A DNA stretch of 59,342 bases from Bowdeniella nasicola (GCA_030537895.1 JAUNVA010000009.1:1-59342); one strand, 5' to 3'. Shown: positions 29,860 through 39,649, numbered from the stretch's first letter. Numbers and translations: made by a program. The notes: generated by a model from the sequence alone, not told the origin.

Positions 29860-31011
29860 TTACAGACCCAGGTCAGCGGCCTTGTAGTAGCCGGAGTCCA
29901 CCAGCTTCTCTTCCACGTTGTCCTTCGTGATGACCACGGGATCGAGCAGGTAGGACGGGACGACCTTGGTGCCGTTGTCGTAGGTTTCGGTGTCGTTCAC
30001 GTCAACCTCTTCGCCCTTCACGATCTGGTCGACCATCACGGCGACCTCGTCACCGAGGGCGCGCGTGTCCTTCCACACGGTCATCGCTTGCTTACCGGCG
30101 AGGATGTTGCGGACGTTCGCCTGGTCGGCGTCCTGGCCGGTGATGACGGGCCAGTCGTCGCCGACTTCGTAGCCGTTGGCCTCGAGGGCCTGAGCGATAC
30201 CGAGGGCGAGCGCGTCGTTCGGCGCGAGCACCGCCTGGACCTTCGTGCCGCGGTAGAAGGAGTTGATGCGGTTTTCCATCTCGGACTGGGCGGCGGGCGC
30301 CATCCAGGCCTGGATACCGATCGATTGCCACTGGTCCACCGATGCCGGGGCCTTGCCGGAGACGACGTTCAGCACACCGCTGTCCACGTAGTCGCCGAGC
30401 TGGTCCCACGCACCCGCGAAGAAGTAGCGCGCGTTGTTGTCATCCGGGGATCCGGCGAAGGGTTCGAAGGTGAAGGGACCCTCGTTGTTCTCGAGGTCGA
30501 GCGCCGTTGCGATGTACTCCCCCTGGAGCTGACCGACTCGGTAATTGTCGAACGTGGCGTAGTAGTCCACCGACTCGGTATCGCGGATCAGGCGGTCGTA
30601 GGCGATGACCTTCACGCCCTTGGCGGCCGCCTGATCGAGGACGGGTCCGAGTGCGGAACCGTCGATGGAGGCGACGACGAGGACCTCCGGGCCCTCATTG
30701 ATCATGTTCTGGATCTGGGAGATCTGCTGCTCGACCTTGTTGTCCGCGTACTGCAGGGACGTGCGGTAGCCCATCTCCTGGAGTTTCTCCTCCAGGTGGC
30801 TGCCGTCGCGCGACCAGCGCTCGAGGGACTTGGTTGGCATGGCGATCCCGATGAGGGCGTCGCTCGCGGCGGCGGGCTCCGAGGCGGAATCGCCGCCCTC
30901 GTCGCCGCCGGCGGGAGCCTCCCCACCGCGCTCTGCTGAGCAGGCCCCCAGGCTCAGGGCCAGCACCATGCCGAGCAGCATGGTGACGATCGATTTGATG
31001 GTTCTGCTCAT
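29860..31011 (-). CDS. Sugar-binding lipoprotein (ChvE/XylF-like)
   Basis: This 383-residue extracellular lipoprotein has a signal peptide ending in the lipobox LGAC (21-24), with Cys24 to be lipidated. A Gly/Glu/Ser-rich linker follows, then a two-lobed periplasmic-binding-protein fold of the ChvE/XylF type (IGIAMPTKSLERW, VIAYDRLI, GSPDDNNARYFFAGAW, LAPNDALALGIAQAL, VITGQDAD). ATG 31011 has AAGGAGG directly upstream; the start at 31053 lacks one and would precede the signal. It is the first gene of the transporter trio and lies 84 bases after xylB. It is probably the xylose (or galactose/arabinose-like) receptor. Confidence 0.94.
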   Translation of the reverse strand: MSRTIKSIVTMLLGMVLALSLGACSAERGGEAPAGGDEGGDSASEPAAASDALIGIAMPTKSLERWSRDGSHLEEKLQEMGYRTSLQYADNKVEQQISQIQNMINEGPEVLVVASIDGSALGPVLDQAAAKGVKVIAYDRLIRDTESVDYYATFDNYRVGQLQGEYIATALDLENNEGPFTFEPFAGSPDDNNARYFFAGAWDQLGDYVDSGVLNVVSGKAPASVDQWQSIGIQAWMAPAAQSEMENRINSFYRGTKVQAVLAPNDALALGIAQALEANGYEVGDDWPVITGQDADQANVRNILAGKQAMTVWKDTRALGDEVAVMVDQIVKGEEVDVNDTETYDNGTKVVPSYLLDPVVITKDNVEEKLVDSGYYKAADLGL

Positions 31012-31095
31012 GATGAGCCTCCTTGCTCGCCCCCGGGTGGGGGGGATGGTCATGGGTTCGAGGGTGCGGACAGGACTGGCGAGACGGGCGGGTGC

Positions 31096-32424
31096 CTACG
31101 CCTCGCTGAGCACGCGGGCGGCCTGGGCGGCCGCCCCCCGTGCGACGTATTCGGCGGGCTCGGGGAAGGCCACGGGCACGCCGAGGATGTCGGGCAGAAC
31201 GGCGCGCACCGCAGCGGAGCGGGCGCCACCGCCGATCAGGCGGACGGCTCGCACCGGCACGCCACACTCGGTCACGGCTCGGGCGGCCCCGGCCATGAGA
31301 TCTGCCAAGCCGGCCACGGCGGCGCGCGCCAGGTGGGGCCGGTCCCAGTTTGAGAGCCGCATGCCCGCGAGCGCGGCGCTCGCGTGCGGCAGGTTTGGGG
31401 TGCGTTCCCCCTCGAAATACGGGGTGAGGCGCAGTCCCCCCGCGTCCGGGACAGACAGCGCTAGTTCATCGAAGGTGTCGAAGTCGACGCCGAGGAGTTC
31501 CGCGGTGGAGGACAGGATGCGGGCCCCGTTCAGGGTGCAGGCGAGCGGGAGCCAGCGTCCGGTCGCGTCCTTGAACCCCGTAACGAGCCCGCTCGGATCG
31601 CTAACGGGTTCGTCACTCACCACGGAGACCACCCCGGAAGTGCCAATCGAAACGGCTGCCTCGCCAGGGGCGAGCCCGAGCCCGAGCGCGGCGCCGGCGT
31701 TGTCCCCACAGCCGGGCCCAATGAGCGTTCCCCTCCGAAGCCCGATCTGCGCGACCTCGCGGGTGACGACGCCTGCGGCTTCCCAGGGGCCGAGCACGGC
31801 AGGTAGCTGGATCCGTTCGGCGTCCGCCGCGCTGAGGTGGGCCGCATGAGCGAGCAGGTCATAGCGGTAGTGGTCCTCACGCAAATCCAGGTAGCCGGTT
31901 CCCGAGGCATCCGAGCGGTCGGTCACGAGGTCGGTAAGCTCGCCGGTCCCGCGCAGCCGCCACGTCAGGTAGTCGTGGGGCAGGCAGATTGCGGCGGTGC
32001 GAGCGAAGTTCTCCGCCTCGTGTTCCGCCAGCCACCGCACCTTCGCAACCGTCAGGGACGCGACCGGAACCGACCCGCACGCCTCGGCCCAGGTCTTCGC
32101 CCCGAGTTCGGCGACGAGGTCGGCGGCAGCATCCGCTGAGCGGGTGTCATTCCACAAGAGCGCATCCCGGACCACCGCGCCGTCCTCGTCAAGTGTGACG
32201 AGGCCGTGCTGTTGACCACCGACGGCGATGGCAGCGACGTCGGAGAGTCCGCCGGCCGCTGCGGCCGCCTCAATCAAGGCCTCCCACCAGGCGTGTGGGT
32301 CCACCTCGGTCCCGTCCGGATGCGCGGCGGAGCCCTGGCGCACGATCCGGCCATCTGCGGCGTCGAGGATCACGACCTTGCAGGACTGCGTTGACGTATC
32401 GACTCCGGCAACGAGGCGTGTCAC
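31096..32424 (-). CDS. xylB: Xylulokinase
   Basis: This 442-residue FGGY-family sugar kinase phosphorylates D-xylulose. It shows the first ATPase motif AGVDTSTQSCKV, the substrate loop VGGQQHGLV (typical of xylulokinases), LLWNDTRSADA, and the C-terminal RLIGGGARSAAVRAVLPDIL. The start is GTG 32424 with GGAAGGAAG in front. It follows xylA by 24 bases. Xylose brought in by the ABC transporter and isomerised by XylA is fed to the pentose phosphate pathway by this enzyme. Confidence 0.94.
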   Translation of the reverse strand: MTRLVAGVDTSTQSCKVVILDAADGRIVRQGSAAHPDGTEVDPHAWWEALIEAAAAAGGLSDVAAIAVGGQQHGLVTLDEDGAVVRDALLWNDTRSADAAADLVAELGAKTWAEACGSVPVASLTVAKVRWLAEHEAENFARTAAICLPHDYLTWRLRGTGELTDLVTDRSDASGTGYLDLREDHYRYDLLAHAAHLSAADAERIQLPAVLGPWEAAGVVTREVAQIGLRRGTLIGPGCGDNAGAALGLGLAPGEAAVSIGTSGVVSVVSDEPVSDPSGLVTGFKDATGRWLPLACTLNGARILSSTAELLGVDFDTFDELALSVPDAGGLRLTPYFEGERTPNLPHASAALAGMRLSNWDRPHLARAAVAGLADLMAGAARAVTECGVPVRAVRLIGGGARSAAVRAVLPDILGVPVAFPEPAEYVARGAAAQAARVLSEA

Positions 32425-32448
32425 GGTTCTTCCTTCCGCTGAGGTGCG

Positions 32449-33615
32449 CTAACCGATGAGGTGGCGCATCGCGTGCTGATAGAGCTCCACGAAGTGGTAT
32501 TCGCGCGCGGCCATCGCGGCGACATCGCCGTCGTCCTCAGCCAGGAGATCGGCGTAGCTCTCCCCGTCCGCCATGGTGGCTTCGGAGAGCTCCGGAATGG
32601 AGGCGGCGGCCATGAGTTCCGTCGTCTTTGGATCAGCGCGGAAGGCGCGGGCCTTGTCCGCGAGCATGAGGTACATCTCCATGTTGGCCGCCGCCGACTC
32701 CCAGACGCCCTCCATTCCCTCGGTGCGCGAAGGCTTGTAGTCGAAGTGGATGGGGCCCTCGTAGCGGGGGCCGCCGCCCGGGAAGCCATTGACCAGCAGG
32801 TCGACCGTGAAGAAGGCCGAGGCCAGGTCGCCGTGCCCAAAACACTTGTCCTGGTCGTACTTAATGCCCGACTGGCCGTTCAGATCGATATGGAAGAGCT
32901 TGCCGGCGTTCAGCGCCTGGGCGAGGCCGTGCGTGTAGTTCAGGCCCGCCATCTGCTCGTGGCCGACCTCGGGATTCAAGCCCACGACGTCGCCGTGATC
33001 GAGTTCCGCGATCAGGGCCAGGGCGTGGCCAACCGTCGGCAGGAAGATGTCACCGCGCGGCTCGTTGGGCTTCGGCTCAAGGCCGATCTTCAGATCGTAG
33101 CCCTGCTCTTTGATATATCCGGCAACGGTGTCCAGGCCCTCCCGGTAGCGGTCGAACGCGGCGTTGAGGTCCTTGGAGGAGTCGTATTCGCTACCTTCGC
33201 GGCCACCCCACATGACGAAGGTCGTGGCGCCGAGCTCGGCGGCGAGGTCAACGTTGCGCAGGATCTTGCGCAGGCCGAATCGGCGGATGGCGCGATCGTT
33301 ATTCGTCAGGCCGCCGTCCTTAAAGATCGGGTGGGTGAACGTGTTGGTCGTGACCATCTCGACGACGATCCCATTGGCCTCGCACGCATCGCGCAGGCGC
33401 CCGATGATCCGATCTCGTTCGGCTTGACTCGCGTCAAAGGGGAAGACGTCGTTGTCGTGGAAGGTGATCCCCCACGCCCCCAGTTCAGCGAGCTTCTCCG
33501 TGTATTCCCACGGCTCTAGCGCCGGGCGAGTTTCGACCCCAAACGGATCGTTGGCCAGCCAACCGACCGTCCACAGGCCGAATGAGAACTTGTCTTCCTT
33601 GGTGGGTTTCCGCAT
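32449..33615 (-). CDS. xylA: Xylose isomerase
   Basis: This 388-residue class I xylose isomerase, the same length as the streptomycete enzymes, interconverts D-xylose and D-xylulose. The catalytic FHDND is at 52-56, the metal ligands include Glu180 in LEPKPNEP and Glu216 and His219 in NPEVGHEQ, and FHIDLNGQ holds Asp244. The start is ATG 33615, seven bases after AAGGAG; the adjacent ATG at 33618 leaves a short spacing of four. It is the first gene of a leftward operon xylA-xylB-lipoprotein-ATPase-permease, facing the repressor gene. Confidence 0.96.
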   Translation of the reverse strand: MRKPTKEDKFSFGLWTVGWLANDPFGVETRPALEPWEYTEKLAELGAWGITFHDNDVFPFDASQAERDRIIGRLRDACEANGIVVEMVTTNTFTHPIFKDGGLTNNDRAIRRFGLRKILRNVDLAAELGATTFVMWGGREGSEYDSSKDLNAAFDRYREGLDTVAGYIKEQGYDLKIGLEPKPNEPRGDIFLPTVGHALALIAELDHGDVVGLNPEVGHEQMAGLNYTHGLAQALNAGKLFHIDLNGQSGIKYDQDKCFGHGDLASAFFTVDLLVNGFPGGGPRYEGPIHFDYKPSRTEGMEGVWESAAANMEMYLMLADKARAFRADPKTTELMAAASIPELSEATMADGESYADLLAEDDGDVAAMAAREYHFVELYQHAMRHLIG

Positions 33616-33706
33616 CATTGCGCTCCTTAACCGAATCCCCCGCGCGGGCCGCGACATCCACGACTCTGCCGATGAACCTTGTGTGGTCCACCCCACGTCT
33701 TTTGTT

Positions 33707-33744
33707 TAGTTCTTAAACTATTATGGTGACGGGGGTCTCGTCAA
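33707..33744 (-). promoter_or_regulatory. xylA promoter with overlapping xylO-like operator
   Basis: On the minus strand TTGACG (33744-33739) and TAGTTT (33720-33715) are spaced by 18 bases. The -10 hexamer lies within the inverted repeat TAGTT-CTTA-AACTA (33707-33720). That repeat resembles the xylO operators bound by ROK-type XylR in firmicutes, which contain TAGTTT...AAACTA-type arms. Binding of the adjacent ROK protein would block RNA polymerase. The match is by eye and untested. Confidence 0.6.
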
Positions 33745-33811
33745 GGGCGCCGGTGAAGAACTTTGTCGATAGAGTGGGGCCGGATACCGGCGCCCACTTA
33801 CCGCAGGAACC

Positions 33812-34984
33812 ATGCAGCAAAATTCCGTGCGCTCCACGAACCTCAGGGCCATGAATATGGCCCTGGTATTGCGCCGTGTCCTCGCTGCCGACACTCCGCC
33901 TTCCCGCGCCCAGATCGCGGCCGAGGCCTCCCTGACCCGTGCCACGGCCTCGCGCCTTGCCGACGAGCTGTGCGCTGGCGGTCTCCTCGAGGAGGTTCCC
34001 CCTCCCCCGGCGGTCGGCCCGGGGCGACCGGCCTGTGGCCTCCTCGCCTCCGAGGGCGTCGTCGGGATTGGCGCCGAGGTGGGCGTCGACGCCCTGCGCG
34101 TGCTCGTGACGACCCTACGCGGCACCCGCCTCGCCGAGCAGGTGCGCCTGGGCAATCTGGTGGGCTCAGATCCGCGCGCGGTGCTCGCTGACCTCGCCGC
34201 GATGATCCGCACGGTACGCTCCGCGTTACCCACCGGCACGAGGACCGCCGGCTGCGTGATCGCCCTGCCCGGCCTCGTCGACGTCGCCTCCTCCCGCCTC
34301 CTGCACGCCCCCAACCTTGGCTGGCAGGACGTCGCGGTCACCGACCATGTGCATGAGGATGATGACCTCTCCGATTACGGATCACTCGTCATCGGTAACG
34401 AGGCGAATCTTGCGGCACTGACCATCGCGCTCAGGCGGCCCGGGGTCGCGAGCGGCGTGCGGAACTTCGCCTATCTCTCGGGCGGGATCGGCGTGGGTGC
34501 CGCCCTCGTTCAAGACGGCGTCGTCGTCACGGGGGAACACGGGTGGGCCGGTGAAATCGGTCACCTGACCGTTGATCCCAACGGACCTTCCTGTCGGTGT
34601 GGATCCACCGGGTGTCTGGAGCGCTATGTCGGCCGGGAAGCCCTCGCCGCCGCCCTCGATGAGGGGGAGCGCTCCCCCGAGCTCCTGCGCCGCGCCGCCC
34701 AGGCCCTCGGAATTTCACTGTCCGCACTGATTAATCTGCTCGATGTCGCCGATGTTGTCCTCGGCGGTCAACTCGCCGAGCTGCTTGAGCGTGAGCGGGA
34801 CACGATTGACGCCACGGTCCGCCGCCGGGCACTTGCCGCGCGGCGAATCCCGATTCGGATCTCGTCCGCGAGCGCAGCTGAATGGTCGGTGGCACTGGGG
34901 GCCTCCTATGCCGCTTTCGATGACCTGCTCGCCAATCCGCGCGACTTCCTCGTCCAGCAGCGCACTGCGGCCTCTCAGCCCTAG
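33812..34984 (+). CDS. xylR: ROK-family repressor, probable xylose regulator
   Basis: This 390-residue protein has an N-terminal winged helix-turn-helix (about residues 15-65, with SRAQIAAEASLTRATASRLADEL) followed by a ROK sugar-kinase fold. ROK marks seen are LSGGIGVGAALVQDG, EIGHL, and the zinc site CRCGSTGCLE. The layout matches XylR/NagC-type repressors that sense sugars. It is divergent from xylA with a xylO-like operator between them, so repression of the xylose operon relieved by xylose is the natural role. It converges with a glycosyltransferase gene downstream. Confidence 0.9.
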   Translation: MQQNSVRSTNLRAMNMALVLRRVLAADTPPSRAQIAAEASLTRATASRLADELCAGGLLEEVPPPPAVGPGRPACGLLASEGVVGIGAEVGVDALRVLVTTLRGTRLAEQVRLGNLVGSDPRAVLADLAAMIRTVRSALPTGTRTAGCVIALPGLVDVASSRLLHAPNLGWQDVAVTDHVHEDDDLSDYGSLVIGNEANLAALTIALRRPGVASGVRNFAYLSGGIGVGAALVQDGVVVTGEHGWAGEIGHLTVDPNGPSCRCGSTGCLERYVGREALAAALDEGERSPELLRRAAQALGISLSALINLLDVADVVLGGQLAELLERERDTIDATVRRRALAARRIPIRISSASAAEWSVALGASYAAFDDLLANPRDFLVQQRTAASQP

Positions 34985-35016
34985 GCGCGTGACGCGCGTT
35001 CGAGATCGTCATGGCC

Positions 35017-35037
35017 CGCGCCGCGTCCAGCGGCGCG
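35017..35037. terminator. Weak hairpin between converging xylR and glycosyltransferase genes
   Basis: CGCGCCG and CGGCGCG form a 7-base stem with a 7-base loop between two convergent genes. It could stop both transcripts, but the stem is short and there is no T-run. Confidence 0.35.
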
Positions 35038-35101
35038 CCTCCCCCAGAGAGAACACCCGCTCTGCCACGCGTGCCCCCTCGGACGCTCAGCGGGGTTCGG
35101 C

Positions 35102-36241
35102 TCAACCTGCCAAATCGAAGACGTCAAGGAGGTGCTCGGCGCGGCGGCGGGTGACGTCCTCGAAGGTGCGTGACGCCATGTAGTCGAGGGCACGCGCGGA
35201 GGCCTCCACAACCTTCGCGGGGTGGGCCGCGAGATCCGCGATGAGCCGGGCGGCGGCGTCGGGAGAGCGCGGGATCACCCACCCGGCACCCGAATCGGCG
35301 ACGATCCTGCGGCTCGTGGCGTTATCGAAACACAGGATCGGGACGCCGCAGCCGAGCGCCTCAAAATAGGTGCAGGAGGGGTCTGCCTGGTGGTGGGGCA
35401 CGAACAGCAGGTCGACATGCTCGCGCATCCGTGGCTTCCACTCGGACTCAAAATCAAGGAAGCCGACGAGCTCGAGGGCCTCACCCTGCGCGCGGCGCAG
35501 CTCGGGCTCCAGGACACCGCCGCCGTACATCTCGATCTGAGCCGCCGTTTCCTCATGTTCCAAAGCCCGGGCGAGGGCGGGCACCGCCCGCACTCCCTTC
35601 GCCTCGGCCCAGCGGCCCGATACCGCCACCGTGAGGGGCGAGCGAGTTCCGCGCTTCGGCGCGCGGCGCGCGGCAGCGAGGTCCTCACGGGTGATGCGCG
35701 AATCGTTGAACACGATGGAGTGCCGCGCGAACCGACCGTAGTGGCGTTGAGCGACGACTCCATTGAATTGGACGCCGCGCGCCCGCCGAATCATCGTTCG
35801 GTAGGCCGGCTCCCGGCGCCACTCACCGAACGCTATGCGGGCTCGATCAACGGCTGAGACACGAGTGACCACCATCGCGCGCCGGATCGCCGGAGTGAAC
35901 TCACTCAACACCACGTACGGCACGCCCGAGTCCATCAGCCAATGGTGACTCGCGCGGTGCAACGCGTACACGCCGTCGTAAGCCGCGAGCGCACTCGAGT
36001 CGGCGGGGGCGTCCCCCACACAGAAGGTGAGGTCGCGGTCATCGACTTCCCTCAGTCCCGGCGCCGCGTCGGTGAACCGGTGGTGGGGCGCGAGGAGGTG
36101 GAGGTCGACGCCCGAGCCTGTGAGGACTCGGGCCATCTCGGTAAGAGATGAGAGCATGCGATGGTCGATCGCCAGGATCCGTCTCGGCCCGCTCGTGCGG
36201 ACCCCGACGGGGACGGAACTCAGGTAGGCAATCGCCGGCAT
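35102..36241 (-). CDS. GT-B (GT4-like) glycosyltransferase
   Basis: This 379-residue protein ends in a clear GT4-type Rossmann half: SPLTVAVSGRWAEAKGVRAVPALARAL, IEMYGGGVLEPELRRA, VDLLFVPHHQADPSCTYFEALGCGVPILCFDNATSRR. The N-terminal half (MPAIAYLSSVPVG...) is less conserved, as is usual for acceptor domains. It starts at ATG 36241. It stands alone, 12 kb from the polysaccharide cluster, between xylR and oxyR. Its target may be a separate cell-surface glycan or glycolipid; no pathway is indicated by its neighbours. Confidence 0.8.
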   Translation of the reverse strand: MPAIAYLSSVPVGVRTSGPRRILAIDHRMLSSLTEMARVLTGSGVDLHLLAPHHRFTDAAPGLREVDDRDLTFCVGDAPADSSALAAYDGVYALHRASHHWLMDSGVPYVVLSEFTPAIRRAMVVTRVSAVDRARIAFGEWRREPAYRTMIRRARGVQFNGVVAQRHYGRFARHSIVFNDSRITREDLAAARRAPKRGTRSPLTVAVSGRWAEAKGVRAVPALARALEHEETAAQIEMYGGGVLEPELRRAQGEALELVGFLDFESEWKPRMREHVDLLFVPHHQADPSCTYFEALGCGVPILCFDNATSRRIVADSGAGWVIPRSPDAAARLIADLAAHPAKVVEASARALDYMASRTFEDVTRRRAEHLLDVFDLAG

Positions 36242-36277
36242 GGCGTCTCGCTTGTCATGCCACGATTCTAACCGCTG

Positions 36278-37195
36278 CTAGCTGGCTGGTGGCTCCTGGA
36301 GGCCCGCGCTGTGCCCGGCGGCGCGCATCGCCTGGGCGAGGGTGTCCATGAGGGGTGCGAGGGGCGCGGTGCGGCGCCACACGAGCGAGATATCGCGGTG
36401 CGGACGCGGGGCATCAAACTCCCGCAGCACCAGACCACCCGGCTGGGTCACGGGCGCGCGGGTGGCGAGGCGCGGCAGAAGGGTGACGCCCGCGCCGGCA
36501 GCCACCATGTAGCGCAGCGCCTCGAGCGAGGTGGCCCTAAAGTTCGCCTGGCGTGCGCCGACGCGCTGACACAGATCGAGCGTCTGATCCCGCAGGCAGT
36601 GCCCGTCATCGAGCAGAAGCACCTCGTGGCCCGCGAGGTCGGCAAGGTGCAGCGGGGCACTGGCCTTGGTGAGCGGGTGGCCACTCGGGGCGGCAAGCAC
36701 GAACTCCTCGCGGAACAGTGGCGTTGAGCGTACCCCGTCAACAGCGGGGTCCTCGGCGAGGGTGATCGCGTCGAGGTCACCCTCGAGCAACCGGGAGATA
36801 AGAACCTCCGACTTTTCCTCCACGAGTCGAAGCTGGACGCCCGACAGCTTGGTACGCACCTGCTCCACCAGGTGCGGGAGCAGGTAGGGACCGAGCGTGG
36901 GAAATAGCCCCACCGTGAGGGTCGCCGAACTGGGGTCCGCGGCCCGGCGAGCAAGGGTGCGGATTTCGGCCACATCGTTCAGGACGTGGCGCGCCCGAGC
37001 GAGCACCTCGCGGCCAGCTGCCGTAAAGATGACGCCGGCTGGCGCCCGCTCCACGAGCGCGACGCCGAGCTCGGCCTCGAGTTTGCGGACCTGGGTGGAC
37101 AGTGTCGGCTGCGCCACCCCGGCCCGGGCGGCTGCACGAGAGAAGTTGCCTTCCTCGTGCAGCGCCACCAGGTATTCGAAATCGCGTAGGTTCAC
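36278..37195 (-). CDS. oxyR: LysR-type peroxide regulator OxyR
   Basis: This 305-residue LysR regulator has an N-terminal helix-turn-helix (NFSRAAARAGVAQPTLSTQVRKLE, about 17-40) and a substrate domain with the redox pair of OxyR: LLDDGHCLRDQTLDLCQ carries Cys200 and Cys209, in register with Cys199/Cys208 of E. coli OxyR. It starts at GTG 37195 with GGGAAGG in front. It follows ahpF by 15 bases, so oxyR is probably the last gene of an ahpC-ahpF-oxyR run. Hydrogen peroxide would oxidise the pair and activate ahpC; a matching site lies upstream of ahpC at 39592-39606. Confidence 0.92.
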   Translation of the reverse strand: MNLRDFEYLVALHEEGNFSRAAARAGVAQPTLSTQVRKLEAELGVALVERAPAGVIFTAAGREVLARARHVLNDVAEIRTLARRAADPSSATLTVGLFPTLGPYLLPHLVEQVRTKLSGVQLRLVEEKSEVLISRLLEGDLDAITLAEDPAVDGVRSTPLFREEFVLAAPSGHPLTKASAPLHLADLAGHEVLLLDDGHCLRDQTLDLCQRVGARQANFRATSLEALRYMVAAGAGVTLLPRLATRAPVTQPGGLVLREFDAPRPHRDISLVWRRTAPLAPLMDTLAQAMRAAGHSAGLQEPPAS

Positions 37196-37210
37196 GCGCG
37201 CCTTCCCGCC

Positions 37211-38782
37211 CTACGCCGACGGGGCGGAGGTGCGAATGAGGTAGTCGAACGCGGAGAGCGCCGCTGTGGCACCCGCGCCGTAGGCGATGACGATCTGCTT
37301 GTAGGGCACCGTGGTGCAGTCGCCCGCCGCGAACACGCCGGGAACGTTCGTCGCACCCCGCTCGTCAATCACAATCTCACCGCGATCGGAGAGCTCGACG
37401 GTGTCCTGAAGCCACGCCGTGTTGGGGACCAGGCCAATCTGGACGAACACGCCGTCCAGTTCGAGCTCGCGGGCCTCACCGGAGGCGCGGTCCTCATAGC
37501 GCAGGCCGGTCACCTTCGCGTCGTCGCCGACGACCTCCGTGGTCTTCGCGCCCACGATCACATCCGTGTTCGGCAGGGAGGTGAGCTTGCGCTGCAGCAC
37601 GGCGTCGGCCTTCAGCTCATCCATAAACTCGACGACGGTGACGTGCTCGACGACCCCCGCCAGATCGATCGCGGCTTCCACACCCGAGTTCCCGCCACCG
37701 ACGACGGCGATGCGCTTGCCCTTGAACAGAGGCCCATCGCAGTGCGGGCAGAAGGAGACACCCTTGTTGCGGTACTCGGACTCGCCGGGCACGCCCATGA
37801 GTCGCCAGGAGGCGCCGGTCTCCAGTAGCACGGTCTTGGAGCGGAGGGTTGCCCCCGTGTTGGTGGTGATCTCGTGGAGGCCGCCCTCCTCGCTGGCCGG
37901 CGTGAGGGCCGCCCCGAGGTGCGGAGTGAACACGGAGATCTCGTAATCCGCCATATGGGCGGTGAGATCCTGGGCCAGCTTGGGGCCCTCGGTGTAGCGC
38001 TGCGAGATGTGGTTCTCGATCGACATCGTGTCGAGCACCTGGCCGCCGCGTCGGTCCGTGATCAACCCGGTGCGGATCCCCTTACGGGCGGCGTAGATCG
38101 CCGAGGCGCTCGCCGCAGGCCCACCGCCGACGATGAGGACGTCGAACGGGTCCTCCGCGTTCAGCTCCTCGGCGGCGCGCTCGCCCGCCGCCGTGTCGAG
38201 CAGTGCGATCATCATGTCGAGGTCGGCGCGCCCCGAGTGGATCATTTCGCCGTTCTCGTAGACGGCGGGCACGGCCATGACGCCGGCTTCTTCCACCTCG
38301 GCCGCGAAGGCACCGCCCTCGACGACGGTGTGGGAAATACGGGGGTTCAGGATCGCGATCGTGTTGAGGGCCTGGACGACGTCCGGGCAGTTCGTGCACG
38401 ACAGCGACATGTAGGTGACGAACTCGCGGTCCGTATCGAGGGCACGGATCGCCTCAGCCTGCGCGTCGGTGATCTTTGGCGGGTGGCCTCCCACCTGCAA
38501 GAGCGCGAGTACAAGCGAGGTGAATTCGTGGCCGAGCGGGACACCGGCGAAGCGGACCTGGATGTCCGTGCCCGTGCGGCGGATCGCGAAGGAAGGCGTG
38601 CGTTCGTTCGCCTCCTCGGTGACGCTCACCTTGTCTGAGAGCGCGGCGATTTCGTCAAGTAGCTCACGGGTCTCACGTGACTTTGGGGAGTCGTCGAGGC
38701 TGGCGGCAAGTTCGATCGGTTCGCGGACGTTGCCAAGCAGTTGAGAGAGCTGGGAGGTGAGGGACTCGTTCAGGACGGGCAT
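37211..38782 (-). CDS. ahpF: Alkyl hydroperoxide reductase subunit F
   Basis: This 523-residue flavoprotein reductase recharges AhpC with NADH. It has the N-terminal twin thioredoxin-like domain with SCTNCPDV (Cys129 and Cys132), an FAD-binding [14 protein letters not shown], and the thioredoxin-reductase active site CPHC at about 345-348. These positions match the E. coli enzyme. It is cytoplasmic and lies 154 bases after ahpC with a strong hairpin between, which may set the ratio of the two proteins. Confidence 0.96.
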   Translation of the reverse strand: MPVLNESLTSQLSQLLGNVREPIELAASLDDSPKSRETRELLDEIAALSDKVSVTEEANERTPSFAIRRTGTDIQVRFAGVPLGHEFTSLVLALLQVGGHPPKITDAQAEAIRALDTDREFVTYMSLSCTNCPDVVQALNTIAILNPRISHTVVEGGAFAAEVEEAGVMAVPAVYENGEMIHSGRADLDMMIALLDTAAGERAAEELNAEDPFDVLIVGGGPAASASAIYAARKGIRTGLITDRRGGQVLDTMSIENHISQRYTEGPKLAQDLTAHMADYEISVFTPHLGAALTPASEEGGLHEITTNTGATLRSKTVLLETGASWRLMGVPGESEYRNKGVSFCPHCDGPLFKGKRIAVVGGGNSGVEAAIDLAGVVEHVTVVEFMDELKADAVLQRKLTSLPNTDVIVGAKTTEVVGDDAKVTGLRYEDRASGEARELELDGVFVQIGLVPNTAWLQDTVELSDRGEIVIDERGATNVPGVFAAGDCTTVPYKQIVIAYGAGATAALSAFDYLIRTSAPSA

Positions 38783-38840
38783 GAGATTCCTTTGGGGGCG
38801 TGACGGGGCCGCCAGCGCAGGCGGCGTGGGGAGAACAGGC

Positions 38841-38870
38841 GAAGCGCCGGCCCGGCAGGGCCGGCGCTTC
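38841..38870 (-). terminator. Hairpin between ahpC and ahpF
   Basis: GAAGCGCCGGCCC and GGGCCGGCGCTTC make a perfect 13-base stem with a 4-base loop, 66 bases past the ahpC stop. Since ahpF follows in the same direction, it may be a partial terminator that lets most transcripts end after ahpC. Confidence 0.7.
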
Positions 38871-38936
38871 GGTCAAGCTACGCGGGTGGTCGACCCACGG
38901 AACTGGGGGCTCGCGCCCGCCAGGAGGTGGGGTGTC

Positions 38937-39500
38937 TTAGATCTTCCCCACGAGGTCGAGCGACGGGGCCAAGGTCTCTTCGCCCTCTTCCCACTTCGCC
39001 GGGCAGACCTCGCCCGGGTGGGCGGCAATGTACTGGGCAGCCTTCACCTTACGGACGAGCTCCGCGGCGTTACGACCAATCCCCTCGGCGGTCTGCTCGA
39101 TGAACTGGATCGTGCCCTCCGGGTCGACCAGGAAGGTCGCACGGTCGGCGAGACCCACACCCTCGCGCATGTTTTCGAAGTTGCGGGTGATCTCACCGTT
39201 CGGGTCGCCCACCATGTAGAAGCCGATCTTGCCGATCGTCTCGGAGGTCTCATGCCAGGCCTTGTGCGTGAAGTGCGTGTCGGTCGAGACGGAGAACACC
39301 TCGACGTTCAGCTTCTGCAGTTCGTCATAGTAATCGGCGAGGTCACCCAGCTCGGTCGGGCACACGAAGGTGAAGTCGGCCGGGTAGAAGAAGAAGATCG
39401 ACCACTTGCCGAGCGCGTCCTCCTCGGACACGTCAACGAACTCGCCGTTCTTAAAGGCGGTGGCGCTAAACGGCTTGATCTTGGTGTTCATGAGGTTCAT
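38937..39500 (-). CDS. ahpC: Alkyl hydroperoxide reductase subunit C (peroxiredoxin)
   Basis: This 187-residue typical 2-Cys peroxiredoxin destroys hydrogen and organic peroxides. The peroxidatic Cys47 sits in TFVCPTE, the resolving Cys166 in GEVCPAKW, and the C-terminal tail is of normal length. ATG 39500 has AAGGAG in front and aligns with MSLINTKI of enteric AhpC. It pairs with AhpF downstream and is probably induced by OxyR from the promoter at 39557-39606. Confidence 0.97.
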   Translation of the reverse strand: MNLMNTKIKPFSATAFKNGEFVDVSEEDALGKWSIFFFYPADFTFVCPTELGDLADYYDELQKLNVEVFSVSTDTHFTHKAWHETSETIGKIGFYMVGDPNGEITRNFENMREGVGLADRATFLVDPEGTIQFIEQTAEGIGRNAAELVRKVKAAQYIAAHPGEVCPAKWEEGEETLAPSLDLVGKI

Positions 39501-39556
39501 GTGTCGCTCCTTGCGAGATTGCGTGGGCCGTACGGTTGCGGCCCCGTAACACCCCC

Positions 39557-39606
39557 ATCATAGGTTCCGTCTTAGCAGTTCGTCAATACCTATAGTTTTA
39601 ACCTAT
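39557..39606 (-). promoter_or_regulatory. ahpC promoter with OxyR box
   Basis: On the minus strand TTGACG (39586-39581) and TATGAT (39562-39557) are 18 bases apart. Just upstream, at 39592-39606, lies ATAG-N7-CTAT, the core palindrome of OxyR sites, within two copies of CCTATAG. An activator bound there would touch RNA polymerase at the -35. The stretch up to 39649 contains no gene. Confidence 0.7.
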
Positions 39607-39649
39607 AGCGCCGACGCTGGGTACCAGCTCACCACGCACCGACCTCGGA

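Noticed and set aside
28333..30939. Very long rightward open frame of 868 codons opposite the xylose transporter genes
   Set aside because: It is antisense to three strongly supported genes, its composition is the His/Asp/Val-rich kind produced by the opposite strand of GC-rich genes, and it shows no domain.
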